Shown: positions 34,928 to 47,240, counted from the first letter of the stretch. The stretch is DNA of 64,000 bases from Candidatus Rokuibacteriota bacterium (GCA_003220265.1 QHRW01000108.1:1-64000); one strand, 5' to 3'. Numbers and translations: made by a program. The notes: a model not told the origin generated them from the sequence alone.

Positions 34928-35857
34928 CTACTTCATCTTGGGATCGAGGGCGTCACGCACCCCGTCCCCGAAAAACGTGAACGAGAGCATGGTGATCGCG
35001 ATGGCGATGGCGGGGAACACGCACAGGTGCCAGTAGGAGCGGATGAACTGCTGCCCTTCGCCCACCATCTGCCCCCACGACGGCGTCGGCGGGTTGATGC
35101 CGACGCCGATGAACGACAGTGCCGCCTCGGTGAAGATGGCCTCCGGGATGCCGAAGGTGACGGCCACCACGATCGGGGTCAGCGCATTGGGCAGGATGTG
35201 GCGTGTGAGCAGGCGTGTGAAGCCGGCGCCGAGGCCGCGGGCGGCGTCGACGAATTCCTTTTCCTTGAGGGCCAGCACCTGGGCGCGGGTCTGGCGCGCG
35301 ATGCCGACCCAGCCGGTGAGGCCGATGGCGATGAAGATGTTCATGAGCCCGGCGCCCAGCATCGACATGACGAGGATGACGAACAGCAGGCGCGGGAACG
35401 CATACATCACGTCGATGAAGCGGGTGAGGAACAGGTCGGTGCGGCCGCCCATGTACCCGGACAGGGCGCCGATCGGTACGCCGATCGCGACCACGATGAG
35501 CTGGGCCCCGAGGCCGACCAGCATGGACACCCGCGCGCCGTAGATCATCCGCGAGAACACGTCGCGCCCCAGCGCGTCGGTGCCGAGCGGGTACTGGCGC
35601 GACGGCGACTCGTTCAGCCGCCCGAAGTTCGTCTTCGTGTACGGCAGCGGCGCCAGGACATCCGCGAACACGGCGATCAGCACGAGGACCACGATCACGA
35701 TGCCGCCCGCCATCGCCAGCCGGTTTCGCACCAGCCGCCGCACGGCGTCGCGCCACAGCGACGTGCCCCGCGCGGAGGTCGTCGTGGGGTCGACGACCAC
35801 CGGGACCGTGGAGGCCCCCGGGGGGTCAGTACCTAATGCGCGGGTCGAGAGCGCCAT
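34928..35857 (-). CDS. ABC transporter permease, DppC type
   Basis: 309 residues, six helices, with the N-terminal cytoplasmic extension and W-R-D-A-V-R-R-L-V-R-N-R-L-A-M-A-G that mark DppC-like permeases. It has P-L-G-T-D-A-L-G-R-D-V-F-S-R before helix 2 and the EAA loop A-A-R-G-L-G-A-G-F-T-R-L-L-T-R-H-I-L-P-N. It overlaps the DppB-type gene by 32 bases. It forms the membrane channel with its partner; ATPase genes are not in the window. Confidence 0.93.
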   Translation of the reverse strand: MALSTRALGTDPPGASTVPVVVDPTTTSARGTSLWRDAVRRLVRNRLAMAGGIVIVVLVLIAVFADVLAPLPYTKTNFGRLNESPSRQYPLGTDALGRDVFSRMIYGARVSMLVGLGAQLIVVAIGVPIGALSGYMGGRTDLFLTRFIDVMYAFPRLLFVILVMSMLGAGLMNIFIAIGLTGWVGIARQTRAQVLALKEKEFVDAARGLGAGFTRLLTRHILPNALTPIVVAVTFGIPEAIFTEAALSFIGVGINPPTPSWGQMVGEGQQFIRSYWHLCVFPAIAIAITMLSFTFFGDGVRDALDPKMK

Positions 35858-36752
35858 AGGCGAGATCGACGAGGAGGTTCATGACGGCCAGGAACACGCC
35901 GTACGAGAGCACCACCGCCATGATCATCGGATAGTCACGGCCGGTCATGGAGAGCACGAAGAAGCGGCCCATGCCCGGCACGCGAAAGATAGACTCGACG
36001 AAGAACGATCCGGTTCCCACCGCCGCGAAGAGCGGTCCCAGCAGCGTGACCACCGGGATCAGCGCGTTCTTGAGCGCGTGCTTGAAGATCACCGGCCCCT
36101 CGCTCAGTCCCTTGGCGCGCGCCGTGAGCGTGAAATCGGCGCGGATGACCTCCAGCATGCTCGCCCGCGTGAAGCGGGCGATGATCCCCATCGGCGCCAT
36201 GGCCAGCGTGATGGTGGGGAGCACCCAGTCGCGCGGCGAATCCCAGCCGCCCGTCGGGAAGAGGGGAATGACGAACGAGAAGAGGATGATCAGGAAGACC
36301 GCGAGCACGAAGTTCGGCACCGCCACGCCCACCGTCGCCAGCGAGACCGAGACGTAGTCCCACCCCCGATTCTGGTGGACGGCGGCCAGGATCCCGAGCG
36401 TGAGGCCGCCCGCCACCGCCAGCGCCAGGGCCATCGAGCCCAGGAACAGCGAGATGGGGAACGTCTCCCGCAGGATCTCGGCCACGGTCCGCGTCTTGTA
36501 CACGAACGAGAAGCCGAAATCGCCCCGGACGGCCTTGCCGACGAAGATCGCGAACTGCTGGTAGAGCGGCTTGTCGAGCCCGTAGTACTCCGCGAGCTTT
36601 TTCTGGGCCTCCGGCGGCAGGGGATTGGCCCCTTCCGCGATGGGATCGAGGGGACTCCCCGGGGTCGCGTGCATGACCAGGAACGTCACCAGCGCCATGG
36701 CCAGGATCGTGGGAACCAGCCACAGCAGCCGGGCGGCGACGTATTGGAACAA
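35826..36752 (-). CDS. ABC transporter permease, DppB type
   Basis: 308 residues from a TTG at 36752 preceded by GGAGG at five bases. This start gives L-F-Q-Y-V-A-A-R-L-L-W-L, the standard DppB opening. An ATG at 36797 adds 15 residues but falls at the predicted transcription start, which leaves no leader. The EAA loop is A-R-A-K-G-L-S-E-G-P-V-I-F-K-H-A-L-K-N. Six helices, and G-D-F-G-F-S-F before the second segment, fit the family. Confidence 0.92.
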   Translation of the reverse strand: MFQYVAARLLWLVPTILAMALVTFLVMHATPGSPLDPIAEGANPLPPEAQKKLAEYYGLDKPLYQQFAIFVGKAVRGDFGFSFVYKTRTVAEILRETFPISLFLGSMALALAVAGGLTLGILAAVHQNRGWDYVSVSLATVGVAVPNFVLAVFLIILFSFVIPLFPTGGWDSPRDWVLPTITLAMAPMGIIARFTRASMLEVIRADFTLTARAKGLSEGPVIFKHALKNALIPVVTLLGPLFAAVGTGSFFVESIFRVPGMGRFFVLSMTGRDYPMIMAVVLSYGVFLAVMNLLVDLAYGALDPRIRY

Positions 36753-36805
36753 CCAGGCCTCCGGTCGCCCCGCGGCGGGGCCGCGAGCGCAAGACAAGTG
36801 CGCCT

Positions 36806-36834
36806 ACTATTTGGCAACGGCAGAGGGGAGTCAA
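36806..36834 (-). promoter_or_regulatory. Sigma-70-like promoter of the dpp-type operon
   Basis: On the minus strand TTGACT (36834-36829) is followed after exactly 17 bases by AATAGT (36811-36806): five of six and four of six consensus bases. The predicted transcript start is near 36799, 47 bases before the TTG start of the DppB-type gene. It lies in the 180-base gap divergent to the glucosidase gene. Confidence 0.55.
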
Positions 36835-36931
36835 GGAGAGTTAACGGGCGGTTGACTCGGGGGCCGGCCTTGGCGCAGAGTCTGCGGCACGGCCTCGTCC
36901 GGGTGGGCCGGCGGGGGTAATCTCAGAGGAA

Positions 36932-39568
36932 ATGAAGGCTGAGGAGCAGCGTCTCAAAGAGGCCGTCGAGCGCAGCGCCCACTGGCGCCGCTGGGGGCCT
37001 TACCTGAGCGAGCGGCAATGGGGTACCGTCCGCGAGGATTACAGCCCGTACGGGACGGCGTGGGAGTTCTTCCCTCACGATCACGCCCGCTCACGCGCCT
37101 ATCGCTGGGGCGAGGACGGGCTGGCCGGCTTCTCCGACAACCACCAGCGCCTCTGCTTCGCGCTGACCCTGTGGAACGAGCACGACGCCATCCTCAAGGA
37201 GCGCCTCTTCGGTCTCACCGGCAACGAGGGCAACCACGGCGAGGACGTCAAGGAGTACTACTTCTACCTCGACTCCACGCCGACGCACTCGTACATGAAG
37301 TGGCTCTACAAGTATCCGCAGGCGGCCTTCCCCTACGGTCCTCTCATCGAGGAAAACCGGCGCCGGGACCGCGGGCAGCCCGAGTGCGAGCTGCTCGACA
37401 CCGGCGTGTTCGACGGCGACCGCTACTTCGACATCGCCGTCGAGTACGCCAAGGCCGCGCCCGACGACATCCTCGTGCGGATCACCGCCACGAATCGCGG
37501 CCCCGACCGGGCGCCGCTGCACCTGCTGCCCACGCTGTGGTTCCGCAACACGTGGTCGTGGGACGTCGGCGCGCCGCGGCCGCGCCTGCGCGAGAGCGCG
37601 TCGCGGCCGGGCTGGCGCGCGATCGAGGCCGAGCACGTCACGCTCGGCCGCCGCTGGCTCAGCGTCGAGGGCGCCGCCGAGCTGCTGTTCACCGAGAACG
37701 ACACCAACAAGCAGCGGCTCTGGGGTGCGCCGAACACGTCCGCGTACGTCAAGGACGGCATCGACGACTACGTGGTCCACAACCGCATGGACGCCGTGAA
37801 CCCCGCGCGCGTCGGCACCAAGGCGGCCGCGCACTACAAGCTCTCGCTGGCGCCCGGCGAGACGGCCACGCTGCACCTGCGGCTGTCCGACGTGGCGCCC
37901 ACGCGCGACCCCTTCGGCAAGGCCTTCGACGCGATGATGGCCGAGCGCCTGCAGGACGCCGACGAGTTCTACGAGCGCTTCGGCAAGCAGGGCGTGTCGG
38001 ACGACACCAAGAACGTCCTGCGCCAGGCCTTCGCCGGCCTGCTGTGGAGCAAGCAGTTCTATCACCTCGACGTGAAGCGCTGGCAGCAGGGCGATCCGAC
38101 CGAGCCGCCCCCGCCGCCGATGCGCCTGAAGGGCCGCAACCGCGAGTGGCTGCACCTCTACAACGAAGACGTCATCTCCATGCCGGACAAGTGGGAGTAC
38201 CCCTGGTACGCCGCCTGGGACCTCGCCTTCCACTGCATCCCGCTGGCGATGATCGATCCGGAGTTCGCCAAGTCGCAGCTCATCCTGTTCCTGCGCGAGT
38301 GGTACATGCACCCGAACGGGCAGATTCCCGCCTACGAGTGGGCGTTCGGCGACGTCAACCCGCCCGTGCACGCGTGGGCGGTGTGGCGCGTGTACAAGAT
38401 CGACCGCAACGTCAACGGCGTGCCCGATCGCCTCTTCCTCGAGCGCGCGTTCCAGAAGCTGCTGCTGAACTTCACCTGGTGGGTCAACCGCAAGGACTTC
38501 CAGGGCAACAACGTCTTCGAGGGCGGCTTCCTCGGGCTGGACAACATCGGCGTGTTCGACCGCTCGGCGCCGCTGCCGGGCGGCGGGCGCCTCGAGCAGT
38601 CGGACGGCACCTCGTGGATGGCCATGTACTGCCTCAACATGCTGGCCATCGCGCTGGAGCTGTCGGCCGAGAACCCGGCCTACGAGGACGTGGCCTCGAA
38701 GTTCTTCGAGCACTTCGTCTACATCGCCAAGGCCATGAACGAGCTGGGCGACGGCCAGGCGCTGTGGGACGAGGAGGACGGCTTCTACTACGACATCCTG
38801 AACATGCCGGGTGACGTGCGCCGCCTCAAGGTGCGCTCGATGGTGGGGCTCATCCCGCTCTTCGCCGTGGAGACGCTCGAGCCCGAGCTGGTGGACCGGC
38901 TGCCCGGCTTCAAGCGGCGCATGCAATGGTTCATCGACAACCGGCCGGAGTTCCGCGGCCACGTGGCCACGCGCGTGGGCGCCGGCGGCGGCGTCCGGCG
39001 GCTGCTGTCCATCGTGCGGCGGCCGCAGCTCCTGCGCGTGCTCGGCTACATGCTCGATCGCGACGAGTTCCTCTCCTCCCACGGCATCCGCGCGCTGTCG
39101 CGCTACCATCGCGAGCATCCCTACGTGCTGCAGATCGAGGGCGCCGAGCATCGCGTGGACTACGAGCCGGCCGAGTCGCGCACGGGCCTGTTCGGGGGCA
39201 ACTCGAACTGGCGCGGGCCGGTCTGGTTCCCGGTGAACTACCTGCTCATCGAGTCGCTGCAGAAGTTTCATCACTTCTACGGCGACGACCTCAAGGTCGA
39301 GTGCCCGATAGGCTCCAGCCGCCTGCTGAACCTGTGGGAGGTCGCGGCCGAGCTTTCGCGCGGGCTGACGCGCCTGTTCCTGCGCGGGCGCGACGGCCGC
39401 CGGCCCATCTACGGCGGCAGCGCGCGCTTCCAGAACGACCCGCACTGGCGCGACCTCATCCTGTTCTACGAATACTTCCACGGCGACGACGGCAGCGGCA
39501 TCGGCGCCAACCACCAGACGGGCTGGACCGGCCTGGTCGCCAAGCTGATCGAACAGAGCGGCGAATGA
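36932..39568 (+). CDS. Glucosidase, GH63-type / MGH1-like glycoside hydrolase
   Basis: 878 residues, typical of bacterial proteins annotated as glucosidase in the GH63 clan. N-terminal [32 protein letters not shown] is highly characteristic. The (alpha/alpha)6 barrel part holds [26 protein letters not shown] and [14 protein letters not shown], where acidic residues of the active site are expected. No signal peptide: cytoplasmic. The likely substrate is a glucosyl or mannosyl compatible solute or oligosaccharide. Followed by aldolase and glucokinase genes. Confidence 0.88.
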   Translation: MKAEEQRLKEAVERSAHWRRWGPYLSERQWGTVREDYSPYGTAWEFFPHDHARSRAYRWGEDGLAGFSDNHQRLCFALTLWNEHDAILKERLFGLTGNEGNHGEDVKEYYFYLDSTPTHSYMKWLYKYPQAAFPYGPLIEENRRRDRGQPECELLDTGVFDGDRYFDIAVEYAKAAPDDILVRITATNRGPDRAPLHLLPTLWFRNTWSWDVGAPRPRLRESASRPGWRAIEAEHVTLGRRWLSVEGAAELLFTENDTNKQRLWGAPNTSAYVKDGIDDYVVHNRMDAVNPARVGTKAAAHYKLSLAPGETATLHLRLSDVAPTRDPFGKAFDAMMAERLQDADEFYERFGKQGVSDDTKNVLRQAFAGLLWSKQFYHLDVKRWQQGDPTEPPPPPMRLKGRNREWLHLYNEDVISMPDKWEYPWYAAWDLAFHCIPLAMIDPEFAKSQLILFLREWYMHPNGQIPAYEWAFGDVNPPVHAWAVWRVYKIDRNVNGVPDRLFLERAFQKLLLNFTWWVNRKDFQGNNVFEGGFLGLDNIGVFDRSAPLPGGGRLEQSDGTSWMAMYCLNMLAIALELSAENPAYEDVASKFFEHFVYIAKAMNELGDGQALWDEEDGFYYDILNMPGDVRRLKVRSMVGLIPLFAVETLEPELVDRLPGFKRRMQWFIDNRPEFRGHVATRVGAGGGVRRLLSIVRRPQLLRVLGYMLDRDEFLSSHGIRALSRYHREHPYVLQIEGAEHRVDYEPAESRTGLFGGNSNWRGPVWFPVNYLLIESLQKFHHFYGDDLKVECPIGSSRLLNLWEVAAELSRGLTRLFLRGRDGRRPIYGGSARFQNDPHWRDLILFYEYFHGDDGSGIGANHQTGWTGLVAKLIEQSGE

Positions 39569-39625
39569 CGGACGCGCCGCCGCGTGTAAGCTGCTAGAAG
39601 CCTGTCGAGTCGAGGAGGAATAGCC

Positions 39626-40555
39626 GTGGCGACGACCGAGCGCGTGCGCGAGATCCTGAGCTGGTACGGCAGCGATAGCCCGGGGACCCTGACCAACCTC
39701 GCGCGGCTGCTGAGCGCGGGGGTGCTCGGCGGCACCGGCAAGATGGTGATCCTGCCGGTCGACCAGGGCTTCGAGCACGGTCCCGCGCGGAGCTTCGCGG
39801 TCAACCCGGCCGGCTACGATCCGCGCTATCACTTCCAGCTCGCCATCGAGGCCGGCTGCAGCGCCTACGCCGCGCCGCTGGGCTTCCTGGAAGCGGGCGC
39901 CCGCGAGTTCGCGGGCCAGATCCCGCTCATCCTCAAGCTGAACAACCACGACGTCCTCTACGAGGAGAAGGACCCGGAGCAGGCGGTCACGGGCTCGGTG
40001 CGCGACGCTCTGCGCCTGGGCTGCGTGGCCATCGGCTACACGATCTATCCCGGCTCCAGCGCGCGGCTCGAGATGTACAGCACGCTGCGCGCCCTCGGCG
40101 AGGAGGCCAAGGCCAACGGCCTCGCGGTGGTGGTGTGGTCCTATCCGCGCGGCTCGGGGCTCTCCAAGGAAGGCGAGACCGGCATCGACGTCACCGCCTA
40201 CGCCGCGCACATCGCCGCCCAGCTCGGCGCGCACGTGGTGAAGGTGAAGCTGCCCTCGGCCCATCTCGAGCAGGCGGCGGCCAAGAAGGTGTACGAGAAG
40301 GAGGCCGTGCCGGTCGGCACGCTGGCCGAGCGCGTGCGCCACGTCGTGCAGTCCACCTTCAACGGCCGGCGAGTCGTCATCTTCTCGGGCGGGCCGGCGG
40401 TCGGCGACGAGCAGGTGTTCGACGAGGTCCGCGCCATCCGCGACGGTGGCGGGTTCGGCTCGATCATCGGCCGCAACTCCTTCCAGCGGAAGAAGCCCGA
40501 CGCGCTCAAGTTCCTGGGCACCATCATGGGCATCTACGCCGGCACCCAGAAGTGA
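39626..40555 (+). CDS. fbaB: Class I fructose-bisphosphate aldolase (DhnA/FbaB type)
   Basis: 309 residues from GTG 39626, six bases after AGGAGGA. It has the archaeal-type class I pattern: M-V-I-L-P-V-D-Q-G-F-E-H-G-P near 45, L-I-L-K-L-N-N-H-D near 110, V-V-W-S-Y-P-R-G near 170, H-V-V-K-V-K-L-P (the Schiff-base Lys lies in this strand) and I-F-S-G-G-P near 255. It cleaves fructose 1,6-bisphosphate in the cytoplasm. The stop overlaps the glucokinase start (GTGA). Members of the family also make transaldol reactions, so exact substrate is inferred. Confidence 0.9.
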   Translation: MATTERVREILSWYGSDSPGTLTNLARLLSAGVLGGTGKMVILPVDQGFEHGPARSFAVNPAGYDPRYHFQLAIEAGCSAYAAPLGFLEAGAREFAGQIPLILKLNNHDVLYEEKDPEQAVTGSVRDALRLGCVAIGYTIYPGSSARLEMYSTLRALGEEAKANGLAVVVWSYPRGSGLSKEGETGIDVTAYAAHIAAQLGAHVVKVKLPSAHLEQAAAKKVYEKEAVPVGTLAERVRHVVQSTFNGRRVVIFSGGPAVGDEQVFDEVRAIRDGGGFGSIIGRNSFQRKKPDALKFLGTIMGIYAGTQK

Positions 40556-41535
40556 TCGTCCTCGCCGGTGACGTGGGCGGCACCAAGACCGACCTGGCGC
40601 TGTTCGACAAGGACGCGCGCGGCCGCCTCACGATGGTCCGGGACGGGACCTTGCGGAGCGCGGACTTCGTCTCGCTCGAGCTCGCGATCGAGCGGTTCCT
40701 CGACGGCGGCCCGCGGTCGACCATCGCGGCGGCGTGTCTCGGCGTGGCGGGGCCGGTGGTGGACGGCCGCTGCCAGGCCACGAACCTGCCCTGGGTCGTC
40801 GACGAGCGGCTGCTGACCTATGCGATCCCCGCGCCCAAGGTGAAGCTGCTCAACGACCTCGAGGTCGCCGCCCACGGCGTGCTGGGCCTGCCCGAGGAGG
40901 ACCTGCGCACGCTCCAGGCCGGGCGACCGCGCCGCGGCAACCTCGTGCTGATCGCCGCGGGCACGGGGCTGGGCGAGGCCATCATCGTCCGCGACGGCGA
41001 GCGGCGCCTGGTCATCGCCAGCGAGGGCGGCCACGGCGATCTGGCGGCGCGCAACGAGCTCGAGGACGACCTGCTGCGCTACCTGCGCAAGGAGTTCGGC
41101 CGGGTGTCCTACGAGCGCGTGCTGGCCGGCCCGGGCCTTTACAACGTCTACCGGTTCCTGCGCGACACCGGCTGGGCCAAGGAGGCGCCGGAGGTGGCCG
41201 AGCGGATGCGGACCGACAATCCGAGCGCGGTCGTCACCGAGATGGGACTGGCCAAGCGCGACGCGCTCTGCGACAAGGCCCTCGACGTGTTCGTCGGCAT
41301 CTACGGCGCGGAGGCGGGGAACCTCGCGCTCAAGGCCATGGCCATCGGTGGCGTGCTGGTGGGCGGCGGCATCGCGCCGCGCATGATCGAGCGGATCGCC
41401 TCCGGCGGCTTCGTGGCGTCCTTCCGCGACAAGGGCCGGCTGACGCCGCTGATGGAATCACTGCCGATCCACGTCTCGCTCAACCCCCGCGCCCCCCTCT
41501 TCGGCGCCGCCCACGTCGCCGCCGAGATGGTCTAG
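40552..41535 (+). CDS. glk: Glucokinase (Glk family)
   Basis: 327 residues from GTG 40552, overlapping the aldolase stop. The phosphate-binding loop A-G-D-V-G-G-T-K-T-D-L-A-L is at the N-terminus, L-G-V-A-G-P-V near 65, the glucose-contacting L-L-N-D-L-E-V-A-A-H-G near 100, and A-A-G-T-G-L-G-E-A and S-E-G-G-H-G-D further on. This is the PF02685-type glucokinase rather than ROK, since the ROK Cys/His zinc motif is missing. It would phosphorylate glucose released by the upstream glucosidase. Confidence 0.92.
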   Translation: MIVLAGDVGGTKTDLALFDKDARGRLTMVRDGTLRSADFVSLELAIERFLDGGPRSTIAAACLGVAGPVVDGRCQATNLPWVVDERLLTYAIPAPKVKLLNDLEVAAHGVLGLPEEDLRTLQAGRPRRGNLVLIAAGTGLGEAIIVRDGERRLVIASEGGHGDLAARNELEDDLLRYLRKEFGRVSYERVLAGPGLYNVYRFLRDTGWAKEAPEVAERMRTDNPSAVVTEMGLAKRDALCDKALDVFVGIYGAEAGNLALKAMAIGGVLVGGGIAPRMIERIASGGFVASFRDKGRLTPLMESLPIHVSLNPRAPLFGAAHVAAEMV

Positions 41536-41564
41536 GGAACGAGGGGCGCGACGGCTACGCCGTA

Positions 41565-41582
41565 GGGGCCCTTCGAGGCCCC
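41565..41582. terminator. Short hairpin between converging glk and kinase genes
   Basis: GGGGCC (41565-41570) pairs with GGCCCC (41577-41582) around CTTCGA. It lies between the stop of the glucokinase gene and the stop of the minus-strand histidine kinase gene. No T-run; a weak two-way terminator is the likely reading. Confidence 0.4.
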
Positions 41583-44261
41583 CTAATCAATAGTCTCTCC
41601 TCCGTCGTCGCTGTCGATCTTCAAGGGCAGCGTGACGGTGAAGGTCGCGCCGCGGCCGACCTTGCTCTCCACGTCGATCGTCCCGCCGTGGCTCTGCACG
41701 ATGCCGAGGCTCACCGACAGCCCCAGCCCGGTGCCGCTCACCTCGGGCTTGGTGGTGAAGAACGGATCGAAGATGCGGCCGAGCACGTCGGGCGGGATGC
41801 CGGGCCCGCTGTCCTCGAAGGCGATGCGCAGGTTGTCGGTGCCGGCGGTGGTGCGGATCTTCAGCGTGCCGCCGTCCTTCATCGCGTACACGGCGTTGTT
41901 GATGATGTTGAGGAAGACCTGCTTGATGCGCGGCACGTCCATCTCCGCCATCGGCAGGTCCTCGCCGTACGATTCGGTGACGGTGATGGCGCCGAAGGCG
42001 CCCTGCCGCCGGATCATGGCGACCACCTGCTCGAGCACCAGGTTGACGTCGGCGGGCTCCGGCATGAAGTCGCGCTGGCGGCTGAACTGCAGCAGGTCGC
42101 GCACGATGTCGCGCGCGCGCGAGGCCTCCTCCTGGATCAGGTTCAGCTCCTCGCGCATCGGGTCCTCGGCGGGCAGCCGCTCGGCGATGAAGGAGGCGAA
42201 GCCGAGCACCGTCGTGAGCGGGTTGTTGATCTCGTGCGCGATGTTGGCGGCCAGCTCACCGATGGCGGCGAGCTTCGTGGATTGCACGAGCTGGGCTTGC
42301 GTCTGCTTGAGCTCGGCCATCTGCTGCTTGACGCCCTCGTAGAGCCGCGAGTTCTCCACGGCGAGCGCGCCCTGCAGCGCGATACCTTCGGCCAGCCGCA
42401 GCTCGTCGGCCGTGAAGCGATGCGCGTCGTTCAGCCACAGGACCGAGAAGCCGCCGATGAGCTCCTCCTTCCAGTAGATCGGCTGGATGAGCATCGACTT
42501 GTGGGCGACGGCCTGCGCGGCGGGCATGCGGCTCCACGCCTCGCCCTGGCTGTCGGCGGCCACGATCGGGCCGCTGGTCGCCATGAGGGTCTGGATCACC
42601 GGGTCGTCGAGAGTGATCACCTGCGCGACCGGCGTGCGCAGCACGTCCTTGGGGATGTGGTAGCCGACCAGCGGCACGAAGTGGGTGCGCTCGGGCGCCA
42701 GCAGCCACGCCACGCCCATGTCCCCGCCGAGCGCGCGCACCATCTCGCGGGTGGCGCGGCGCAGGACCTCGGAGAGATCGAGCGTGGCGCCGATGGCCTG
42801 GCTGACCGAGACGAGCGTCTCGGTGTGACGCAGGCGAAGCTGCGTCTCCTCATAGAGCCGTGCGTTGCGGATGGCGACGGCGGCCGAGGTGGCCAGCGCC
42901 TGCACCAGCGCCACTTCCTCCAACGTGAACTCGCGGCGCTGCCGCTGGACGCCCACGAGGACGCCGACCGGCGTGTCCTCGAGCAGCAGCGGCACCGCGA
43001 CGAGCGACTCGAGGCCCTCGGCCTTGGCCCAGTCGCGCTCCTTCAGCCGCGGATCGACCTGCAGGTCGGCGATGACCAGCGGCGCCAGGTGCTCCATCAC
43101 CCAGCCGACGATGCCCTCGCCCGGATCGAAGTGGCGCTTGCGGTCGTCCGGCGCCTCGGCCAGCCCGGCCTGGGCGTGCAGCCGATAGTCGCCGGGGCCT
43201 TCCTGCAGCCAGATGCGAACGACGTCGAGGCTGACCCGGCTGCGCACGAGCTCGGTGAAGCGCTGCAGGACGTCGGTGAGGCGCAGCGTGGAGGCCAGCA
43301 GGTGGCCGGCCTCGACGAGACTCTGCTGCTCGGCGGCGCGCTGGACGACGCCGTCGTAGAGGCGCGCGTTCTCGACGGCGATGGCCACCTGGTTGGCCAC
43401 GATGTTGAGCAGCTGCTCCTCGTCGGCCTTGGCGCCGGGCGGCAGCACGTGGCGCGCGGTCATCACGCCGAGCGGGCGGCCGCGCACCGCCAGCGGCAGC
43501 GTCCAGTCGACCTCCGTCCACTCGTCGCCGGGCGCCACGCCGGCCCCGGCCAGCACGCTGCGCGGCCGCTCGGCGGCGTCGCCGCTCACCGCCACCTTCA
43601 CGTCGGCCTCGGAGAGCTCCACCGCCAGGCTGCGCGTGCCGAGCGCGCGCGAGAGCGCGCCCAGGAGCTGCTCGAGCATGGGCGTGACGCCGACCTCGGA
43701 GGTGATGTCCTGCACCGCGCGGTGCAGGTCGGCGAGCTGGGTGGCGCGGCGCACGAAGTGCTGGTTGAGGCGCTTGAGCTCCTCGACCTGGTTGACGAGC
43801 CGGTAGACGAGCCGCTGGTTGAGCTCGCGGAGATAGATGCCCGCCTCGCGCTCCTCCACGTGCTCGCGCTTGCCGTGCAGGAACTCCTCGACCTGCTTCG
43901 GGAAGGCGTCCACGTCGATCGGCTTCTGGATGTAGCCGTCGCAGCCGGCCACCAGCGTGCGCTGCCGGTCGCCCTCCATCGCGTAGGCGGTGACCGCGAT
44001 GACCGGCGTGTTGGCGAAGGCCGGGAACGACTTGATGACCGCCACCACCTCGTAGCCGTCGATCGCCGGCAGGTTGACGTCCAGCAGGATCAGCGAGGGC
44101 TCCTCGCGAATGGCGGCCTCGATGCCGGCCAGGCCGTCCTCGGCGTCCACGATGCTGTAGCCCTCGGCCTCGAGGATCGCGCGCACGAGCATGCGGTTCT
44201 CGCGGTTGTCCTCGATGTAGAGGATCTTGGCCTTCCTGGCGTCGCGACGGCTGATCGGCAT
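41583..44261 (-). CDS. REC-GAF-GAF-GAF-histidine kinase
   Basis: 892 residues: an intact receiver at 11-130 (E17-D18, phospho-acceptor D61, T91, K113), a short coiled coil, then three GAF-like domains at about 180-310, 325-475 and 490-650. The dimerisation helix has the phospho-His H676 in I-A-H-E-I-N-N-P, and the ATPase domain has N-x-x-x-N-A (I-I-N-N-A-V), D-S-G-P-G-I and G-T-G-L-G-L. No membrane helix, so cytoplasmic. The leading receiver suggests control by another kinase, plausibly the gene 13 bases upstream. The N-P rather than R-T-P motif is of the HisKA type used by NtrB-like kinases. Confidence 0.92.
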   Translation of the reverse strand: MPISRRDARKAKILYIEDNRENRMLVRAILEAEGYSIVDAEDGLAGIEAAIREEPSLILLDVNLPAIDGYEVVAVIKSFPAFANTPVIAVTAYAMEGDRQRTLVAGCDGYIQKPIDVDAFPKQVEEFLHGKREHVEEREAGIYLRELNQRLVYRLVNQVEELKRLNQHFVRRATQLADLHRAVQDITSEVGVTPMLEQLLGALSRALGTRSLAVELSEADVKVAVSGDAAERPRSVLAGAGVAPGDEWTEVDWTLPLAVRGRPLGVMTARHVLPPGAKADEEQLLNIVANQVAIAVENARLYDGVVQRAAEQQSLVEAGHLLASTLRLTDVLQRFTELVRSRVSLDVVRIWLQEGPGDYRLHAQAGLAEAPDDRKRHFDPGEGIVGWVMEHLAPLVIADLQVDPRLKERDWAKAEGLESLVAVPLLLEDTPVGVLVGVQRQRREFTLEEVALVQALATSAAVAIRNARLYEETQLRLRHTETLVSVSQAIGATLDLSEVLRRATREMVRALGGDMGVAWLLAPERTHFVPLVGYHIPKDVLRTPVAQVITLDDPVIQTLMATSGPIVAADSQGEAWSRMPAAQAVAHKSMLIQPIYWKEELIGGFSVLWLNDAHRFTADELRLAEGIALQGALAVENSRLYEGVKQQMAELKQTQAQLVQSTKLAAIGELAANIAHEINNPLTTVLGFASFIAERLPAEDPMREELNLIQEEASRARDIVRDLLQFSRQRDFMPEPADVNLVLEQVVAMIRRQGAFGAITVTESYGEDLPMAEMDVPRIKQVFLNIINNAVYAMKDGGTLKIRTTAGTDNLRIAFEDSGPGIPPDVLGRIFDPFFTTKPEVSGTGLGLSVSLGIVQSHGGTIDVESKVGRGATFTVTLPLKIDSDDGGETID

Positions 44262-44274
44262 GCTGGTTGGCCCT

Positions 44275-46408
<2,134 letters not shown>

Positions 46409-46422
<14 letters not shown>

Positions 46423-47065
46423 GACCGTTCCCCTCGGACGGATCGAGAGGAAGGTAGACCTTGTCCCTCCGGCGGACCGCCTCGATCTCGTCCCTGAGGA
46501 TGCCGAAGATCATGAGGTCCCAGTAGCGCTCGCCGTCGAAGCCCGCCTGGCGGAGGATGCCCTCCTGGCGGAAGCCGTTGCGCCGCAGAGAGTTCATGCT
46601 GAGCACGTTGTACTCGTAGACCTTCGCCTCGAGACGCCGCAGGCCGAGGACGTCGACGCCATAGTAGGAGATGAGTTTACCCGCTTCGATGCCGAAACCG
46701 CGCTTCATTGCGCGCATATCGGCGATGATCGTCTCCAGAAACGCGTAGCCCTCCAGCAGGTGGATGTTGAACAGGCGCACGACCCCCACCGGTTTGGTCC
46801 AGCCCTGGTAGGCCTCGACCACGAGGGCCACCTGGGTGGGATCGGTGAGGATGGCCTCGTAGAACGCGGGCGCCTTGTCCCACACGTGCTTGTAGGCGTG
46901 CATGAACTCGCTGCCAACCATGCGCTCGAGGAAGGGATCGTCGACCCATGTCGAGAGATGGTCGAGATCCTGCGGGGTCATGGTGCGGAGGTACACACGG
47001 GTCCCGCGTGAGATGACGACGCCCCGCTCGGCAGGGCGGGGATGCGACCCGGACGGGGTGTCCAC
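46409..47065 (-). CDS. GNAT N-acetyltransferase (RimJ/RimL-like)
   Basis: 218 residues if begun at GTG 47065 (GGTGGAG about eight bases upstream); a conserved start nearer G-T-R-V-Y-L-R-T-M-T-P-Q-D-L is also possible and the true start is uncertain. The fold features are L-R-T-M-T-P-Q-D-L-D-H-L, G-V-V-R-L-F-N-I, the acetyl-CoA loop M-K-R-G-F-G-I-E-A, and the final Y-N-V-L-S-M-N-S-L-R-R-N-G-F-R-Q-E-G, close to RimJ-like N-terminal acetyltransferases. It ends inside the start of the histidine kinase gene (14-base overlap). Substrate unknown. Confidence 0.8.
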
Positions 47066-47085
47066 CCCAGGGTGCTCCACCGTGT

Positions 47086-47217
47086 TCACATTCCGGTGCC
47101 GGTCGAGAGCGCGAAGGCGGCGACCGTCACCGCCTGGAGGTCGACCACCACCCGGGCGAGGGCCTCGCCCGCCTCCGGCGTTTGCCGATCCTGCCGCCCC
47201 ATCGCGACGGCGTTCAT
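47086..47217 (-). CDS. Possible 43-aa small protein upstream of the GNAT gene
   Basis: ATG at 47217, TGA at 47086-47088. The 43 residues have a hydrophilic first half (M-G-R-Q-D-R-Q-T-P-E-A-G-E) and a helical second half (A-L-A-R-V-V-V-D-L-Q-A-V-T-V-A-A-F-A-L). GGAAGGGA lies about 10 bases upstream and the codons are GC-ending like real genes here. It ends 20 bases before the suggested GNAT start. Evidence is limited; it could be chance. Confidence 0.3.
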   Translation of the reverse strand: MNAVAMGRQDRQTPEAGEALARVVVDLQAVTVAAFALSTGTGM

Positions 47218-47240
47218 GACGCGCGAATTCCCTTCCGCGT

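Noticed and set aside
37091..40342. A 1083-codon minus-strand frame
   Set aside because: It lies opposite the glucosidase and aldolase genes, which have clear families; no motif was found in it.
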